Positions 6,936 through 15,022 of a stretch of 64,000 bases of DNA are shown piece by piece. Made by a program: the position numbers and the translations under genes. Below the pieces are notes generated by a model. It was not told the origin of the DNA and searched no databases. It was given only the letters and a program-made list of their open reading frames with translations. Each line of letters begins with the position of its first letter. Positions within the stretch are counted from its first letter, which is position 1. The stretch is from positions 23,855 through 87,854 of the forward strand of contig NZ_JASITA010000031.1 in assembly GCF_030063415.1 (NCBI RefSeq), written 5' to 3'. The stretch comes from Streptomyces sp. H27-C3. GTDB taxonomy: Bacteria; Actinomycetota; Actinomycetes; Streptomycetales; Streptomycetaceae.

Positions 6936-8564
6936 GTGACCGTCGACGACACGGAGTCCGGCGCGGGGTCCCCTGCGGGGGACGGAGCGGCCGCGGGGAC
7001 GGGTGACGGCGCGACGTCCCACGCGGGTACCGGGGCGGACGACGACACGCCCGTACAGCCGGGTGCCGGGCACGGACCCGGCGCCGACGAGACCTCCCGT
7101 CCGGACGCGGCGGCAGCTGCGGGCGCGTCCGGTGCGCAGGCTCGTACGGGTGCGCGGGCGGGCGCCGCTCCCGGTGACGCTGGGCGGTCCCGACCGGCCG
7201 GCGGCGCGAGTGCGGGGCCCGATGATGGCGCTCAGGCCCGTGCGGACGCCGGTACGGGCGACGGGGCCGCGGACGGTGCGCAGGCTCGTGCGGGTGCCGG
7301 GGCGGGCGACGGCGCGCCGGAGTCCGCCGGGGGCCGGGCCGAGGCCCGTGCCGGGTCCTGGCGTGAATCCCGGGCGCAGTCCGGCGCGGAGCCCGACGGT
7401 GCCGGGGGATGGGCCGAGGGGTCCGCCGAGGAGGACGATATCGAGGCCCGGATGGAGCCCGAGGTCTCGCTCCACCCCACCCCGCACCATGCCGTCGACC
7501 ACACGGCCGAGCCGACCGACGACCCCCTCGCCATCCGCCTCGAACAGCTCATTCTCGGCGCCGAGCGCCGCTACACCCCCTTCCAGGCCGCCCGTACCGC
7601 AGGCGTCTCGATGGACCTCGCCTCCCGCTTCTGGCGGGCCATGGGGTTCGCCGACATCGGGCAGGCCAAGGCACTGACCGAGGCGGACGTGCTGGCCCTG
7701 CGCCGCCTCGCGGGGCTCGTCGAGGCGGGGCTGCTGAGCGAGCCGATGGCGGTGCAGGTCGCCCGGTCCACCGGGCAGACCACCGCCCGGCTGGCGGAAT
7801 GGCAGATCGATTCCTTCCTGGAGGGTCTGACGGAGCCGCCCGAGCCCGGCATGACCCGTACCGAGGTCACGTACCCCCTGGTCGAGCTGCTCCTGCCGGA
7901 GCTCGAAGAATTCCTCGTCTACGTGTGGCGGCGCCAGCTCGCCGCCGCGACCGGCCGGGTCGTCCAGGCCGCCGACGACGACGAGATGGTCGACCGGCGG
8001 CTCGCGGTCGGCTTCGCGGACCTCGTCGGCTTCACCCGACTGACGCGCCGGCTTGAGGAAGAGGAACTGGGCGAGCTGGTCGAGGCGTTCGAGACGACCG
8101 CGGCGGACCTGGTCGCGGCGCACGGCGGCCGGCTCATCAAGACCCTCGGCGATGAGGTCCTGTACGCGGCGGACGACGCGGGTACGGCGGCGGAGATCGC
8201 GCTGCGGCTCATCGAGACGATGGCCAACGACCAGGCGATGCCCGCGCTGCGCGTCGGCATCGCCTTCGGCACGGTCACCACGCGGATGGGCGACGTCTTC
8301 GGTACGACGGTGAACCTGGCGAGTCGGCTCACGTCCATAGCGCCGAAGGACGCGCTGCTGGTGGACGAGGCGTTCGCCGAGGAGCTTTCGCGGACCGGGG
8401 ACGCGCCGGTCTCCGAGGCGGAGGCGGCCGTGGAGGCGGAGAAGGCGGAGAAGGAGGGCGTGGCCCCGCCCTCGTACCGGTTCGCGCTTCAGCCGATGTG
8501 GCAGCGGCCGGTGCGGGGCCTGGGGACGGTCGAGCCGTGGTTGCTGACGAGGCGGACGCCGTAG
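6936..8564 (+). CDS. cya: Class III adenylate cyclase
   Basis: GTG start at 6936 preceded by GGAGG; the frame is open further upstream without a comparable ribosome binding site. The product is 542 residues. Residues 1 to about 165 are low-complexity Gly/Ala/Asp/Arg with recurring GAQAR/GAGDGA units. Residues about 190-340 resemble the regulatory helical domain found before actinobacterial cyclases. The catalytic domain starts near residue 358 with FADLVGFTRL (first metal Asp), then LIKTLGDEVLY (adenine-selecting Lys and second metal Asp), and GDVFGTTVNLASRL (adenine-binding Asp, transition-state Asn and Arg). All class III catalytic residues are present, so it should make cAMP. It follows birA by about 100 bases on the same strand. 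Confidence 0.93.
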   Translation: MTVDDTESGAGSPAGDGAAAGTGDGATSHAGTGADDDTPVQPGAGHGPGADETSRPDAAAAAGASGAQARTGARAGAAPGDAGRSRPAGGASAGPDDGAQARADAGTGDGAADGAQARAGAGAGDGAPESAGGRAEARAGSWRESRAQSGAEPDGAGGWAEGSAEEDDIEARMEPEVSLHPTPHHAVDHTAEPTDDPLAIRLEQLILGAERRYTPFQAARTAGVSMDLASRFWRAMGFADIGQAKALTEADVLALRRLAGLVEAGLLSEPMAVQVARSTGQTTARLAEWQIDSFLEGLTEPPEPGMTRTEVTYPLVELLLPELEEFLVYVWRRQLAAATGRVVQAADDDEMVDRRLAVGFADLVGFTRLTRRLEEEELGELVEAFETTAADLVAAHGGRLIKTLGDEVLYAADDAGTAAEIALRLIETMANDQAMPALRVGIAFGTVTTRMGDVFGTTVNLASRLTSIAPKDALLVDEAFAEELSRTGDAPVSEAEAAVEAEKAEKEGVAPPSYRFALQPMWQRPVRGLGTVEPWLLTRRTP

Positions 8565-8704
8565 CCGGGTGCGGGTGAGCGGGCGTGGGTGGGCCGCTGC
8601 GCGGGGCTGTCCCCTACCCGCCCCTTCCCGCTGTGTCATTTTGCGGCTGCCGCCGCGTGGTGGGGGCGAGCCCCCCCCAGGCCCCCGGGACGCCCTTCGG
8701 GCGT

Positions 8705-8777
8705 GTCCTCAAACGCCGGACGGGCTGAAAGTGTTCCGGATGTCGCGCGTGTTTCAGCCCGTCCGGCGTTTGAGGAC
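8705..8777. repeat. Long perfect inverted repeat between cya and echA-like gene
   Basis: Two 26-base arms (8705-8730 and 8752-8777) are exact reverse complements separated by 21 bases. The core CCGTCCGGCGTTTGAGGA is one I recall as dispersed through many Streptomyces genomes in intergenic positions. It lies about 140 bases after the cya stop and can form a very stable hairpin, so it may end cya transcription. The flanking sequence 8640-8700 is also non-coding, with a C-rich tract. Confidence 0.8.
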
Positions 8778-8839
8778 CGGGGTCTGGGGCCCCCACTAGG
8801 ATCGCCCCGGTAACGGTCGTTAACCGGGAGGGCACCCGC

Positions 8840-9682
8840 ATGAGCACGAGCGAGCAGCAGCAGTCGCCGCAACACCCCCAGGAACCGCAGCGATTCGGCG
8901 ACTTCGTCGCCGTACGGCGGCACAGTGACGGCGGGCACGTGGCCGAGTTGGTGCTCGACCGGCCCAAGGCGATGAACGCCGTGTCCACCGACATGGCCCG
9001 CTCCATCGCCGCCGCGTGCGACGCACTCGGCGCGGACCCCGCGGTACGGGTCACCGTGGTGACCTCCAGCAGCCCGCGCGCCTTCTGCGTCGGCGCCGAC
9101 CTCAAGGAGCGCAACTCCTTCACGGACGCCGAGCTGGTACGCCAGCGTCCGGTCGCCCGGGGTGCGTACACCGGCGTGCTCGACCTGCCGATGCCCACGA
9201 TCGCCGCGGTGCACGGCTTCGCCCTCGGTGGCGGTTTCGAGCTTGCGCTGGCCTGCGACCTGATCGTGGCGGATGCCACCGCGGTGGTCGGGTTGCCCGA
9301 GGTGTCGGTCGGCGTGATCCCCGGCGGCGGCGGTACGCAGCTGCTGCCGAGGCGGGTCGGTGCGGCGCGGGCGGCCGAGCTGGTGTTCACGGCGCGGCGC
9401 GTGGAGGCGGCGGAGGCTGCCTCGCTCGGCCTCGTCGACCAGCTGGTGGACGCGGGACAGGACCGCGACGAGGCGCTGGCGCTGGCTGCGCGCATCGCCG
9501 GGAACTCCCCGGTGGGGCTGCGCGCGGCGAAGCGCGCGATGCGGCTCGGGCACGGTCTCGACCTGCGGGCGGGCCTGGAGGTCGAGGACGCCGCGTGGCG
9601 GTCCGTGGCCTTCTCGGGCGACCGCGCGGAGGGCGTCGCCGCGTTCAACGAGAAGCGCAAGCCGCACTGGCCGGGCGAGTAG
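8840..9682 (+). CDS. Enoyl-CoA hydratase/isomerase family protein
   Basis: A 280-residue crotonase-fold protein; ATG preceded by GGGAGG. The CoA/oxyanion-hole motif FCVGADLKERN lies near residues 91-101, the GGGFELALACD motif supplies the first catalytic Glu, and VGLPEVSVGVIPGGGGTQ supplies the second Glu, the two positions needed for hydration of trans-2-enoyl-CoA. The first 20 residues are a Gln/Pro-rich leader outside the fold. It stands alone between cya and a diguanylate cyclase gene, so it may act in general fatty or branched-chain acid beta-oxidation. The exact substrate is not deducible. Confidence 0.92.
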   Translation: MSTSEQQQSPQHPQEPQRFGDFVAVRRHSDGGHVAELVLDRPKAMNAVSTDMARSIAAACDALGADPAVRVTVVTSSSPRAFCVGADLKERNSFTDAELVRQRPVARGAYTGVLDLPMPTIAAVHGFALGGGFELALACDLIVADATAVVGLPEVSVGVIPGGGGTQLLPRRVGAARAAELVFTARRVEAAEAASLGLVDQLVDAGQDRDEALALAARIAGNSPVGLRAAKRAMRLGHGLDLRAGLEVEDAAWRSVAFSGDRAEGVAAFNEKRKPHWPGE

Positions 9683-9743
9683 CCCGGGAGGCGGCGGGGA
9701 AGCGTAAAGGTCGTAATCGTACAAATCACCCTAAGGTGGGGTG

Positions 9744-10883
9744 ATGGGTGAGGATGCGCGGCTGCGGGCCGTAGTGACGCTGGCGCAGGCCATGGCGGCG
9801 GCGCACACCCCGCGCGAGTCCTGGCGGGCGGCGGCGCTGGGCGCGCGGGACGCGCTGGGCGGCAGCTTCGCCGCCGTGTCGGTGTGGGAGCGTGAGCTGG
9901 GCCGGCTGCGGGTGCTCGTCAACGCGGGCGCGCTGGCCGAGGGGGAGGAGGATTTCCCCGAGGAGGAGACCTATCCCGTCCACCAGTTCCCGGAGATCGC
10001 GGAGTTCCTGCACGAGCAGTGGGCGGGCGGCGGCGAGCCCAACGCCTGGGTCGAGACGGCGGCCGGACCGGCCGAGGGTGACGCCGACGCCGCGGGGTAC
10101 TGCCATCAGCGGGTAGCCGCGCTGCGCCGCCGCGGGCGCGGCTCGTGCGTCGTCGCGCCGATCGTGCTGCGCGGGCGTGCCTGGGGCGAGCTGTACGTCG
10201 CCAGACCCGTCGGGGCGCCGGTCTTCGGTCGGTCCGACGCGGACTTCGCGACGGTGCTGGCCTCGGTGGCCGCGGCGGGCATCGCCCAGACCGAACGGCT
10301 CGAAGAGGTCCGCAGGCTGGCCTACACCGACCCGCTGACCGGGCTGGCCAACCGCCGCGCCGTAGACATGGGCCTGGACGCGGCGGTGGAGCGGCACCGG
10401 GCTTCGGGGGCGGTCGTCAGCCTGGTCGTCTGCGATCTCAACGGCCTCAAGCGGGTCAACGACACCCACGGGCACGCCGTCGGCGACCGCCTCCTGGAGC
10501 GCTTCGGCTCGGTCCTGTCCCTGTGCGGGGCGATGCTGCCCGGCGCGCTGGCCGCGCGGCTCGGCGGCGACGAGTTCTGTCTGCTCGCGGTCGGCCCTTC
10601 GGCGGACGAGGTGGTCCGGGTCTCCGAGGAACTGTGCGTACGTGCCGGGGGAATGGAACTCGGCGAGGGCGTCGCCTGCGGCGTCGCGTCGACCGGCGAT
10701 CCCATCGGGGAGGTGCGCTCGGCCCGTCGGCTGTTCCGCCTCGCGGACGCGGCGCAGTACCGCGCGAAGGCGGCGCGTGCGGCGAAGCCGGTGGTGGCGG
10801 GCCGCGACGGATCGGTGGTCCGGCTCGCGGACTCGCCCCCGTCGACCCCGCACGACCGCCGCCGCTTCCGGGGGCGGACCTGA
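9744..10883 (+). CDS. cdgE: GAF-GGDEF diguanylate cyclase
   Basis: A 379-residue protein starting at ATG 9744 (GTG at 9741 is an alternative; AAGG lies 7 bases upstream). Residues about 10-180 form a GAF-like sensor domain. The GGDEF domain begins with RLAYTDPLTGLANRRAVD near residue 191 and has an intact GGDEF signature near residues 274-278, so it should make c-di-GMP from GTP. The inhibitory I-site (RxxD five residues before GGDEF) is absent: the aligned position reads LPGA. No EAL domain or membrane segment follows. The symbol is offered because S. coelicolor has a GAF-GGDEF protein, CdgE, at this chromosomal position, as I recall. c-di-GMP controls development in Streptomyces through BldD. 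Confidence 0.85.
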   Translation: MGEDARLRAVVTLAQAMAAAHTPRESWRAAALGARDALGGSFAAVSVWERELGRLRVLVNAGALAEGEEDFPEEETYPVHQFPEIAEFLHEQWAGGGEPNAWVETAAGPAEGDADAAGYCHQRVAALRRRGRGSCVVAPIVLRGRAWGELYVARPVGAPVFGRSDADFATVLASVAAAGIAQTERLEEVRRLAYTDPLTGLANRRAVDMGLDAAVERHRASGAVVSLVVCDLNGLKRVNDTHGHAVGDRLLERFGSVLSLCGAMLPGALAARLGGDEFCLLAVGPSADEVVRVSEELCVRAGGMELGEGVACGVASTGDPIGEVRSARRLFRLADAAQYRAKAARAAKPVVAGRDGSVVRLADSPPSTPHDRRRFRGRT

Positions 10884-11018
10884 GGGCCGAACGGTTCTGA
10901 GGGTCGCCCGTCCTGGAGGCCGCCGGTTCTGAGGGCCGCCCGTCCCGATGTTCGCAGTAAGGGGCTGTCCGCACTTCCGGTAGTGACATCGAGGAATTCA
11001 GTCCGTAGGGTTCTGAAT

Positions 11019-12563
11019 ATGGATATGCACACAGTCGTGTTGGGGACGTCCGGGACCACCACCGAGGACGTCATCGCCGTAGCCCGGGGCAACGCCCGCG
11101 TCGAGCTCTCCGCCGAAGCCGTCACCGCCCTCGCCGCATCCCGCGAGATCATCGACGCCCTGGCCGCCAAGCCCGAGCCCGTGTACGGCGTCTCGACCGG
11201 CTTCGGGGCCCTCGCCTCCCGCCACATCAGCCCTGACCTGCGCGCCCAGCTGCAGCGCAACATCGTGCGCTCGCACGCCGCAGGCATGGGCCCGCACGTC
11301 GAGCGCGAGGTCGTACGCGCACTGATGTTCCTGCGCCTCAAGACCCTGGCCACCGGCCACACCGGCGTACGGCCGCAGGTCGCGCAGAGCATCGCCGACC
11401 TGCTCAACGCGGGCATCACGCCCGTCGTGCACGAGTACGGCTCGCTCGGCTGCTCCGGCGACCTCGCGCCGCTGTCCCACTGCGCGCTGGCGCTCATGGG
11501 CGAGGGCGACGCCGAGGGCCCCGACGGCACACTGAAGCCCGCCGGTGAGCTGCTCGCCGCGCACGGCATCGTGCCCGTGGAGCTGCGCGAGAAGGAGGGC
11601 CTGGCGCTGCTCAACGGCACCGACGGCATGCTCGGCATGCTGATCATGGCCATCGCCGATCTGAAGCGGCTCTACACCTCCGCCGACATCACCGCCGCGC
11701 TGAGCCTCGAAGCGCTGCTCGGCACGGACAAGGTGCTCGCCCCCGACCTGCACGCCATCCGGCCGCACCCCGGACAGGGCGCCAGCGCCGACAACATGCT
11801 GCGGGTGCTCGCCGGGTCCGAGCTCACCGGCCATCACCAGGACGACGCGCCGCGCGTCCAGGACGCCTACTCGGTGCGCTGCGCGCCCCAGGTCGCCGGC
11901 GCGGGCCGCGACACGATCGCGCACGCCCTGACCGTCGCCGAGCGTGAGCTGGCCTCGGCCGTCGACAACCCGGTGGTGCTGCCGGACGGGCGCGTCGAGT
12001 CCAACGGCAACTTCCACGGCGCGCCCGTCGCGTACGTCCTGGACTTCCTCGCCATCGCCGCCGCCGACCTGGGCTCCATCGCGGAGCGCCGCACCGACCG
12101 GCTGCTCGACAAGAACCGTTCGCACGGCCTGCCGCCCTTCCTCGCCGACGACCCCGGCGTCGACTCCGGCCTGATGATCGCCCAGTACACGCAGGCCGCC
12201 CTGGTCAGCGAGATGAAGCGGCTGGCCGTCCCGGCGTCCGCAGACTCGATCCCGTCCTCCGCCATGCAGGAGGACCACGTCTCCATGGGCTGGTCGGCGG
12301 CGCGCAAGCTGCGCACGACCATCGACAACCTGACGCGGATCGTCGCGGTCGAGCTGTACGCCGCCACCCGCGGCATCGAGCTGCGCGAGGGACTCAAGCC
12401 CGCGCCCGCGTCGCAGGCCGTCATCATGGCGCTGCGCGCGGCGGGCGTGGCGGGGCCGGGCCCGGACCGCTTCCTGGCGCCGGACCTGGCCGCCGCGGAC
12501 GCTTTCGTCCGCGCGGGCAGGCTCGTTGAGGTCGTCGAGCCGGTGACGGGACCGCTCGCTTAA
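11019..12563 (+). CDS. hutH: Histidine ammonia-lyase
   Basis: A 514-residue enzyme catalysing the first step of histidine use, L-histidine to urocanate plus ammonia. Start chosen at the ATG of MDMHTVVLGTSG. The MIO cofactor triad appears as GSLGCSGDLAPLSH, with Cys-Ser-Gly at about residues 145-147 instead of the commoner Ala-Ser-Gly; Streptomyces enzymes are known to carry this Cys. Other family motifs present are YGVSTGFGALASRHI near the N-terminus, QDAYSVRCAPQVAG, and SNGNFHGAPVAY. It is monocistronic; the 135 bases upstream contain imperfect GGTTCTGAGGG-type repeats (10896-10942), and no other hut gene is nearby. Confidence 0.96.
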   Translation: MDMHTVVLGTSGTTTEDVIAVARGNARVELSAEAVTALAASREIIDALAAKPEPVYGVSTGFGALASRHISPDLRAQLQRNIVRSHAAGMGPHVEREVVRALMFLRLKTLATGHTGVRPQVAQSIADLLNAGITPVVHEYGSLGCSGDLAPLSHCALALMGEGDAEGPDGTLKPAGELLAAHGIVPVELREKEGLALLNGTDGMLGMLIMAIADLKRLYTSADITAALSLEALLGTDKVLAPDLHAIRPHPGQGASADNMLRVLAGSELTGHHQDDAPRVQDAYSVRCAPQVAGAGRDTIAHALTVAERELASAVDNPVVLPDGRVESNGNFHGAPVAYVLDFLAIAAADLGSIAERRTDRLLDKNRSHGLPPFLADDPGVDSGLMIAQYTQAALVSEMKRLAVPASADSIPSSAMQEDHVSMGWSAARKLRTTIDNLTRIVAVELYAATRGIELREGLKPAPASQAVIMALRAAGVAGPGPDRFLAPDLAAADAFVRAGRLVEVVEPVTGPLA

Positions 12564-12588
12564 CCGGGGGGTTATGGGGTGCCGTGCG

Positions 12589-12900
12589 TCAGACCGGGCG
12601 CGCGGCCCTTCTCATGGAGAAGGCCACGAAGGCGGCGCCGGTACCGAGGAAGGCAGTGCCGCCGACCAGGTACGGGGTGGTGTCCACGCCGCCCGTGTCG
12701 GCGAGTCTGAGGCCCTCGTCGGACGCGGTCGGCTCTGTGGACGCGGCGGCCTCGGCGGAGGCCGCCGCGGCGGCGGAGTGCTGCTCTGCCTGGGCCTGGG
12801 CCTCCTTCTCCGCGGTCGCGTTGGCGGACGGGACGAACCACAGGGCGCACAGCAGTGTGCCGGCGGCGGTGGCGGTCAGCAGCGGTCGATGTGCGGACAC
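12589..12900 (-). CDS. Small sortase substrate with LAXTG wall-sorting signal
   Basis: A 103-residue protein from GTG 12900, preceded by AAGGGGGA. It has a signal peptide ending near Ala28 (VPSANA), a Gln/Ala/Glu/Ser-rich mature stretch of about 35 residues, then the sorting signal LADTG at residues 66-70, a hydrophobic segment (77-95) and a charged MRRAAR tail. LAXTG is the motif used by class E sortases that anchor the long chaplins in Streptomyces. The mature exposed part is very short, so it may be a spacer or a covalently anchored wall peptide. It faces the 13030 gene divergently. The topology is clear; the function is unknown. Confidence 0.8.
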   Translation of the reverse strand: MSAHRPLLTATAAGTLLCALWFVPSANATAEKEAQAQAEQHSAAAAASAEAAASTEPTASDEGLRLADTGGVDTTPYLVGGTAFLGTGAAFVAFSMRRAARPV

Positions 12901-13029
12901 GTAATCGATCCCCCTTGATGGTGCCGGGAATTGGCCGTGTGTGCCGATGCTAATGACAGCGACGGGTCGCGGGAAAGTCATGAGGGTCAGGTGCCCTCGT
13001 CGGCGGTCCGGCAGCCTACGCTCGGACGC

Positions 13030-13356
13030 ATGACTGAAACCGACACATCACGCTTTGTCCGCCTCCAGGTGGAGCTCGTAGTGGAAGTGACCGACCCCGG
13101 GGCCCTCAGCGCCGCGGCCCTCGCCGCCGTCGCGGCGGACGAGGCGGGGGCGGAGGGCGATCGCATGCATGCCCAGGACAGTGTCAGGGAAGACGTGGCG
13201 GAGGCCCTTGCCCGGCTCGTGGACCCGTTGGACCTGGTCGGCGACGTCCCCGGGGTGGTGCTCGCGCAGGCCTCGTGGAGCAGCGAGCAGATCGAATACG
13301 ACCCTGAATCCTTGGAGTGGGACCTTGATGAGGAGGAAGCGGAGGACCGGGCGTAG
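13030..13356 (+). CDS. Conserved acidic hypothetical protein
   Basis: A 108-residue acidic protein starting MTETDTSRFVRLQVELVVEVTD and ending in a run of Glu and Asp (WDLDEEEAEDRA). Two amphipathic beta segments (residues 8-22 and about 75-90) and an Ala-rich helix lie between. No signal peptide, metal site or known domain is apparent. The consistent amphipathic pattern and the GCATG start context suggest a real cytosolic protein. It is divergent from the LAXTG protein with about 130 bases between. Confidence 0.7.
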   Translation: MTETDTSRFVRLQVELVVEVTDPGALSAAALAAVAADEAGAEGDRMHAQDSVREDVAEALARLVDPLDLVGDVPGVVLAQASWSSEQIEYDPESLEWDLDEEEAEDRA

Positions 13357-13507
13357 CGTCCTTGGAGCACTCGTCGTAGAACTTGTCGCATCAAAGCCGC
13401 CCGCCGCTGCAACCGGCGGCGGCGTGGCTGCGTCGATGAGATCGACGAAGGAGTCGGCGGACGGGACAAGCCGGCGTGCGTCGGCGCTCGCCGACGAGTG
13501 GTGTTCC

Positions 13508-13528
13508 CCACATCTTCCCCGGATGTGG
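13508..13528. promoter_or_regulatory. Small hairpin upstream of L,D-transpeptidase gene
   Basis: CCACATC (13508-13514) pairs with GATGTGG (13522-13528) across a 7-base loop, in the leader of the L,D-transpeptidase gene about 105 bases before its start. The rest of the 277-base gap shows no gene. Role unknown: operator or leader structure. Confidence 0.35.
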
Positions 13529-13633
13529 AACGGACGTACCGGAACGTGTGTTGTAAAGCATTGGCAGGGAAACGCCGCCCGGCGGCCCTGCTCGGGGATT
13601 TGTGGGGAATCGGCAACGATGGAGAAGCGTGTG

Positions 13634-15022
13634 ATGACGGACAGCAAGCGGCGCCGCAGGGGCCTGATGGCCGCGTCCGCTCTGCTCGGCGGCGTTCTGG
13701 TGCTTTCTGCCTGTAGCGACGACGGCGACAAGGGCGGCAACAGCGCCGAAGGCTCGAAGAAGTCGCAGGCCGAGGTGGACGCAGCGGCGGCCAAGGAGAC
13801 CTCGGAGGCGCGAATAGCGATCACCCCGAAGAGCGGCGCCGACAACGTCGGCATCAACCGCGGCACCAAGGTCACCGTCAGCGAAGGCAAGCTGACCGAG
13901 GTCGTGATGACCGCTGCCGACGGCACGAAGATCGCGGGCGCCATCGCCGCCGACGGCAAGACCTGGAAGCCGTCAGGCCAGCTGGAGCGCTCGACGACGT
14001 ACAAGATCACCGCGACGGCGGTGGACTCCGAGGGCCGCAAGGCGCACGAGAACGGCTCCTTCACCACCGTCTCGCCCGCCAACAGCTTCATCGGGAACTT
14101 CACCCCCGAGGACGGCTCCAAGGTCGGCGTCGGCATGCCCGTGTCGATCAACTTCGACAAGGCGATCACCGACAAGAAGGCCGTCCAGGACAGCATCACG
14201 GTGACGTCGAGCAGCGGCCAGGAAGTCGTCGGCCACTGGTTCAGCCCGCAGCGCCTGGACTTCCGCCCCCAGGAGTACTGGAAGGGTGGCTCCCAGGTCT
14301 CCCTGAAGCTGGCCCTCGACGGCGTCGAGGGCGCCGAGGGGCTGTACGGCGTCCAGGACAAGACGGTCAACTTCACCGTCGGCCGAAACCAGGTCAGCAC
14401 CGTCGACGCCAAGACCAAGACCATGACGGTCACGCAGGACGGCAAGACGGTCAAGAGCATCCCGATCTCCGCGGGCTCGGTCGACAACCCGACGTACAAC
14501 GGCGCCATGGTGATCTCCGAGAAGTTCAAGGAGACCCGGATGGACGGTGCGACGGTCGGCTTCACCGACGACGACGGCAAGGGCGAGTACGACATCAAGG
14601 ACGTGCCGCACGCCATGCGGCTGTCCACGTCGGGCACGTTCATCCACGGCAACTACTGGGGCGCCGACTCGATCTTCGGCAGCGCCAACACCAGCCACGG
14701 CTGCGTGGGCCTGAACGACGCCAAGGGTGCGAACGACCCGAACCAGCCCGGCGCGTGGTTCTTCAACAACTCGATCGTCGGTGACGTGGTCGTCATCAAG
14801 AACTCCCCGGACAAGACCATCAAGCCGGACAACGGCCTCAACGGCTGGAACATGGACTGGGCGCAGTGGCAGGCCGGCTCCGCCGCCGAATGCGTTCCCG
14901 TGCTGTTGTCCCTGTGCCGGGCCCTCAGCCCTTGGGCGTACGTACCTCCGCGTCCGTTCCCCAACTCGCCAGCAGCCGCAGGGACTCCTGCGAGGGCGAG
15001 CCGGGCTCGGCGTGGAAGGTGA
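13634..15022 (+). CDS. L,D-transpeptidase lipoprotein (YkuD) with odd C-terminus
   Basis: A 462-residue lipoprotein that makes 3-3 crosslinks in peptidoglycan. Start at ATG 13634 behind GGAGAAG; a GTG immediately before and an ATG at 13619 are alternatives. A Lys/Arg-rich signal and lipobox LSAC place the lipidated Cys near residue 27. Two Ig-like beta domains (about residues 60-250), like those of mycobacterial LdtMt2, precede the YkuD domain, whose catalytic motif HGNYWG...SHGCVGL puts the nucleophilic Cys near 357. After NMDWAQWQAGSAA, where I would expect the protein to end, the frame runs on for about 44 Pro/Arg/Ser-rich residues and overlaps the convergent XRE gene by 98 bases. This suggests a lost stop or frameshift. 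Confidence 0.9.
   Translation: MTDSKRRRRGLMAASALLGGVLVLSACSDDGDKGGNSAEGSKKSQAEVDAAAAKETSEARIAITPKSGADNVGINRGTKVTVSEGKLTEVVMTAADGTKIAGAIAADGKTWKPSGQLERSTTYKITATAVDSEGRKAHENGSFTTVSPANSFIGNFTPEDGSKVGVGMPVSINFDKAITDKKAVQDSITVTSSSGQEVVGHWFSPQRLDFRPQEYWKGGSQVSLKLALDGVEGAEGLYGVQDKTVNFTVGRNQVSTVDAKTKTMTVTQDGKTVKSIPISAGSVDNPTYNGAMVISEKFKETRMDGATVGFTDDDGKGEYDIKDVPHAMRLSTSGTFIHGNYWGADSIFGSANTSHGCVGLNDAKGANDPNQPGAWFFNNSIVGDVVVIKNSPDKTIKPDNGLNGWNMDWAQWQAGSAAECVPVLLSLCRALSPWAYVPPRPFPNSPAAAGTPARASRARRGR

Noticed and set aside
5691..8639. Very long minus-strand open frame of 982 codons across birA and cya
   Set aside because: Composition is Arg/Pro/Gly-rich without domains; it is the antisense shadow of two well-supported plus-strand genes in GC-rich DNA.
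11451..11459. Cys-Ser-Gly in HutH as an inactivating mutation
   Set aside because: Streptomyces histidase is known to carry Cys at the first MIO position, so it is normal.
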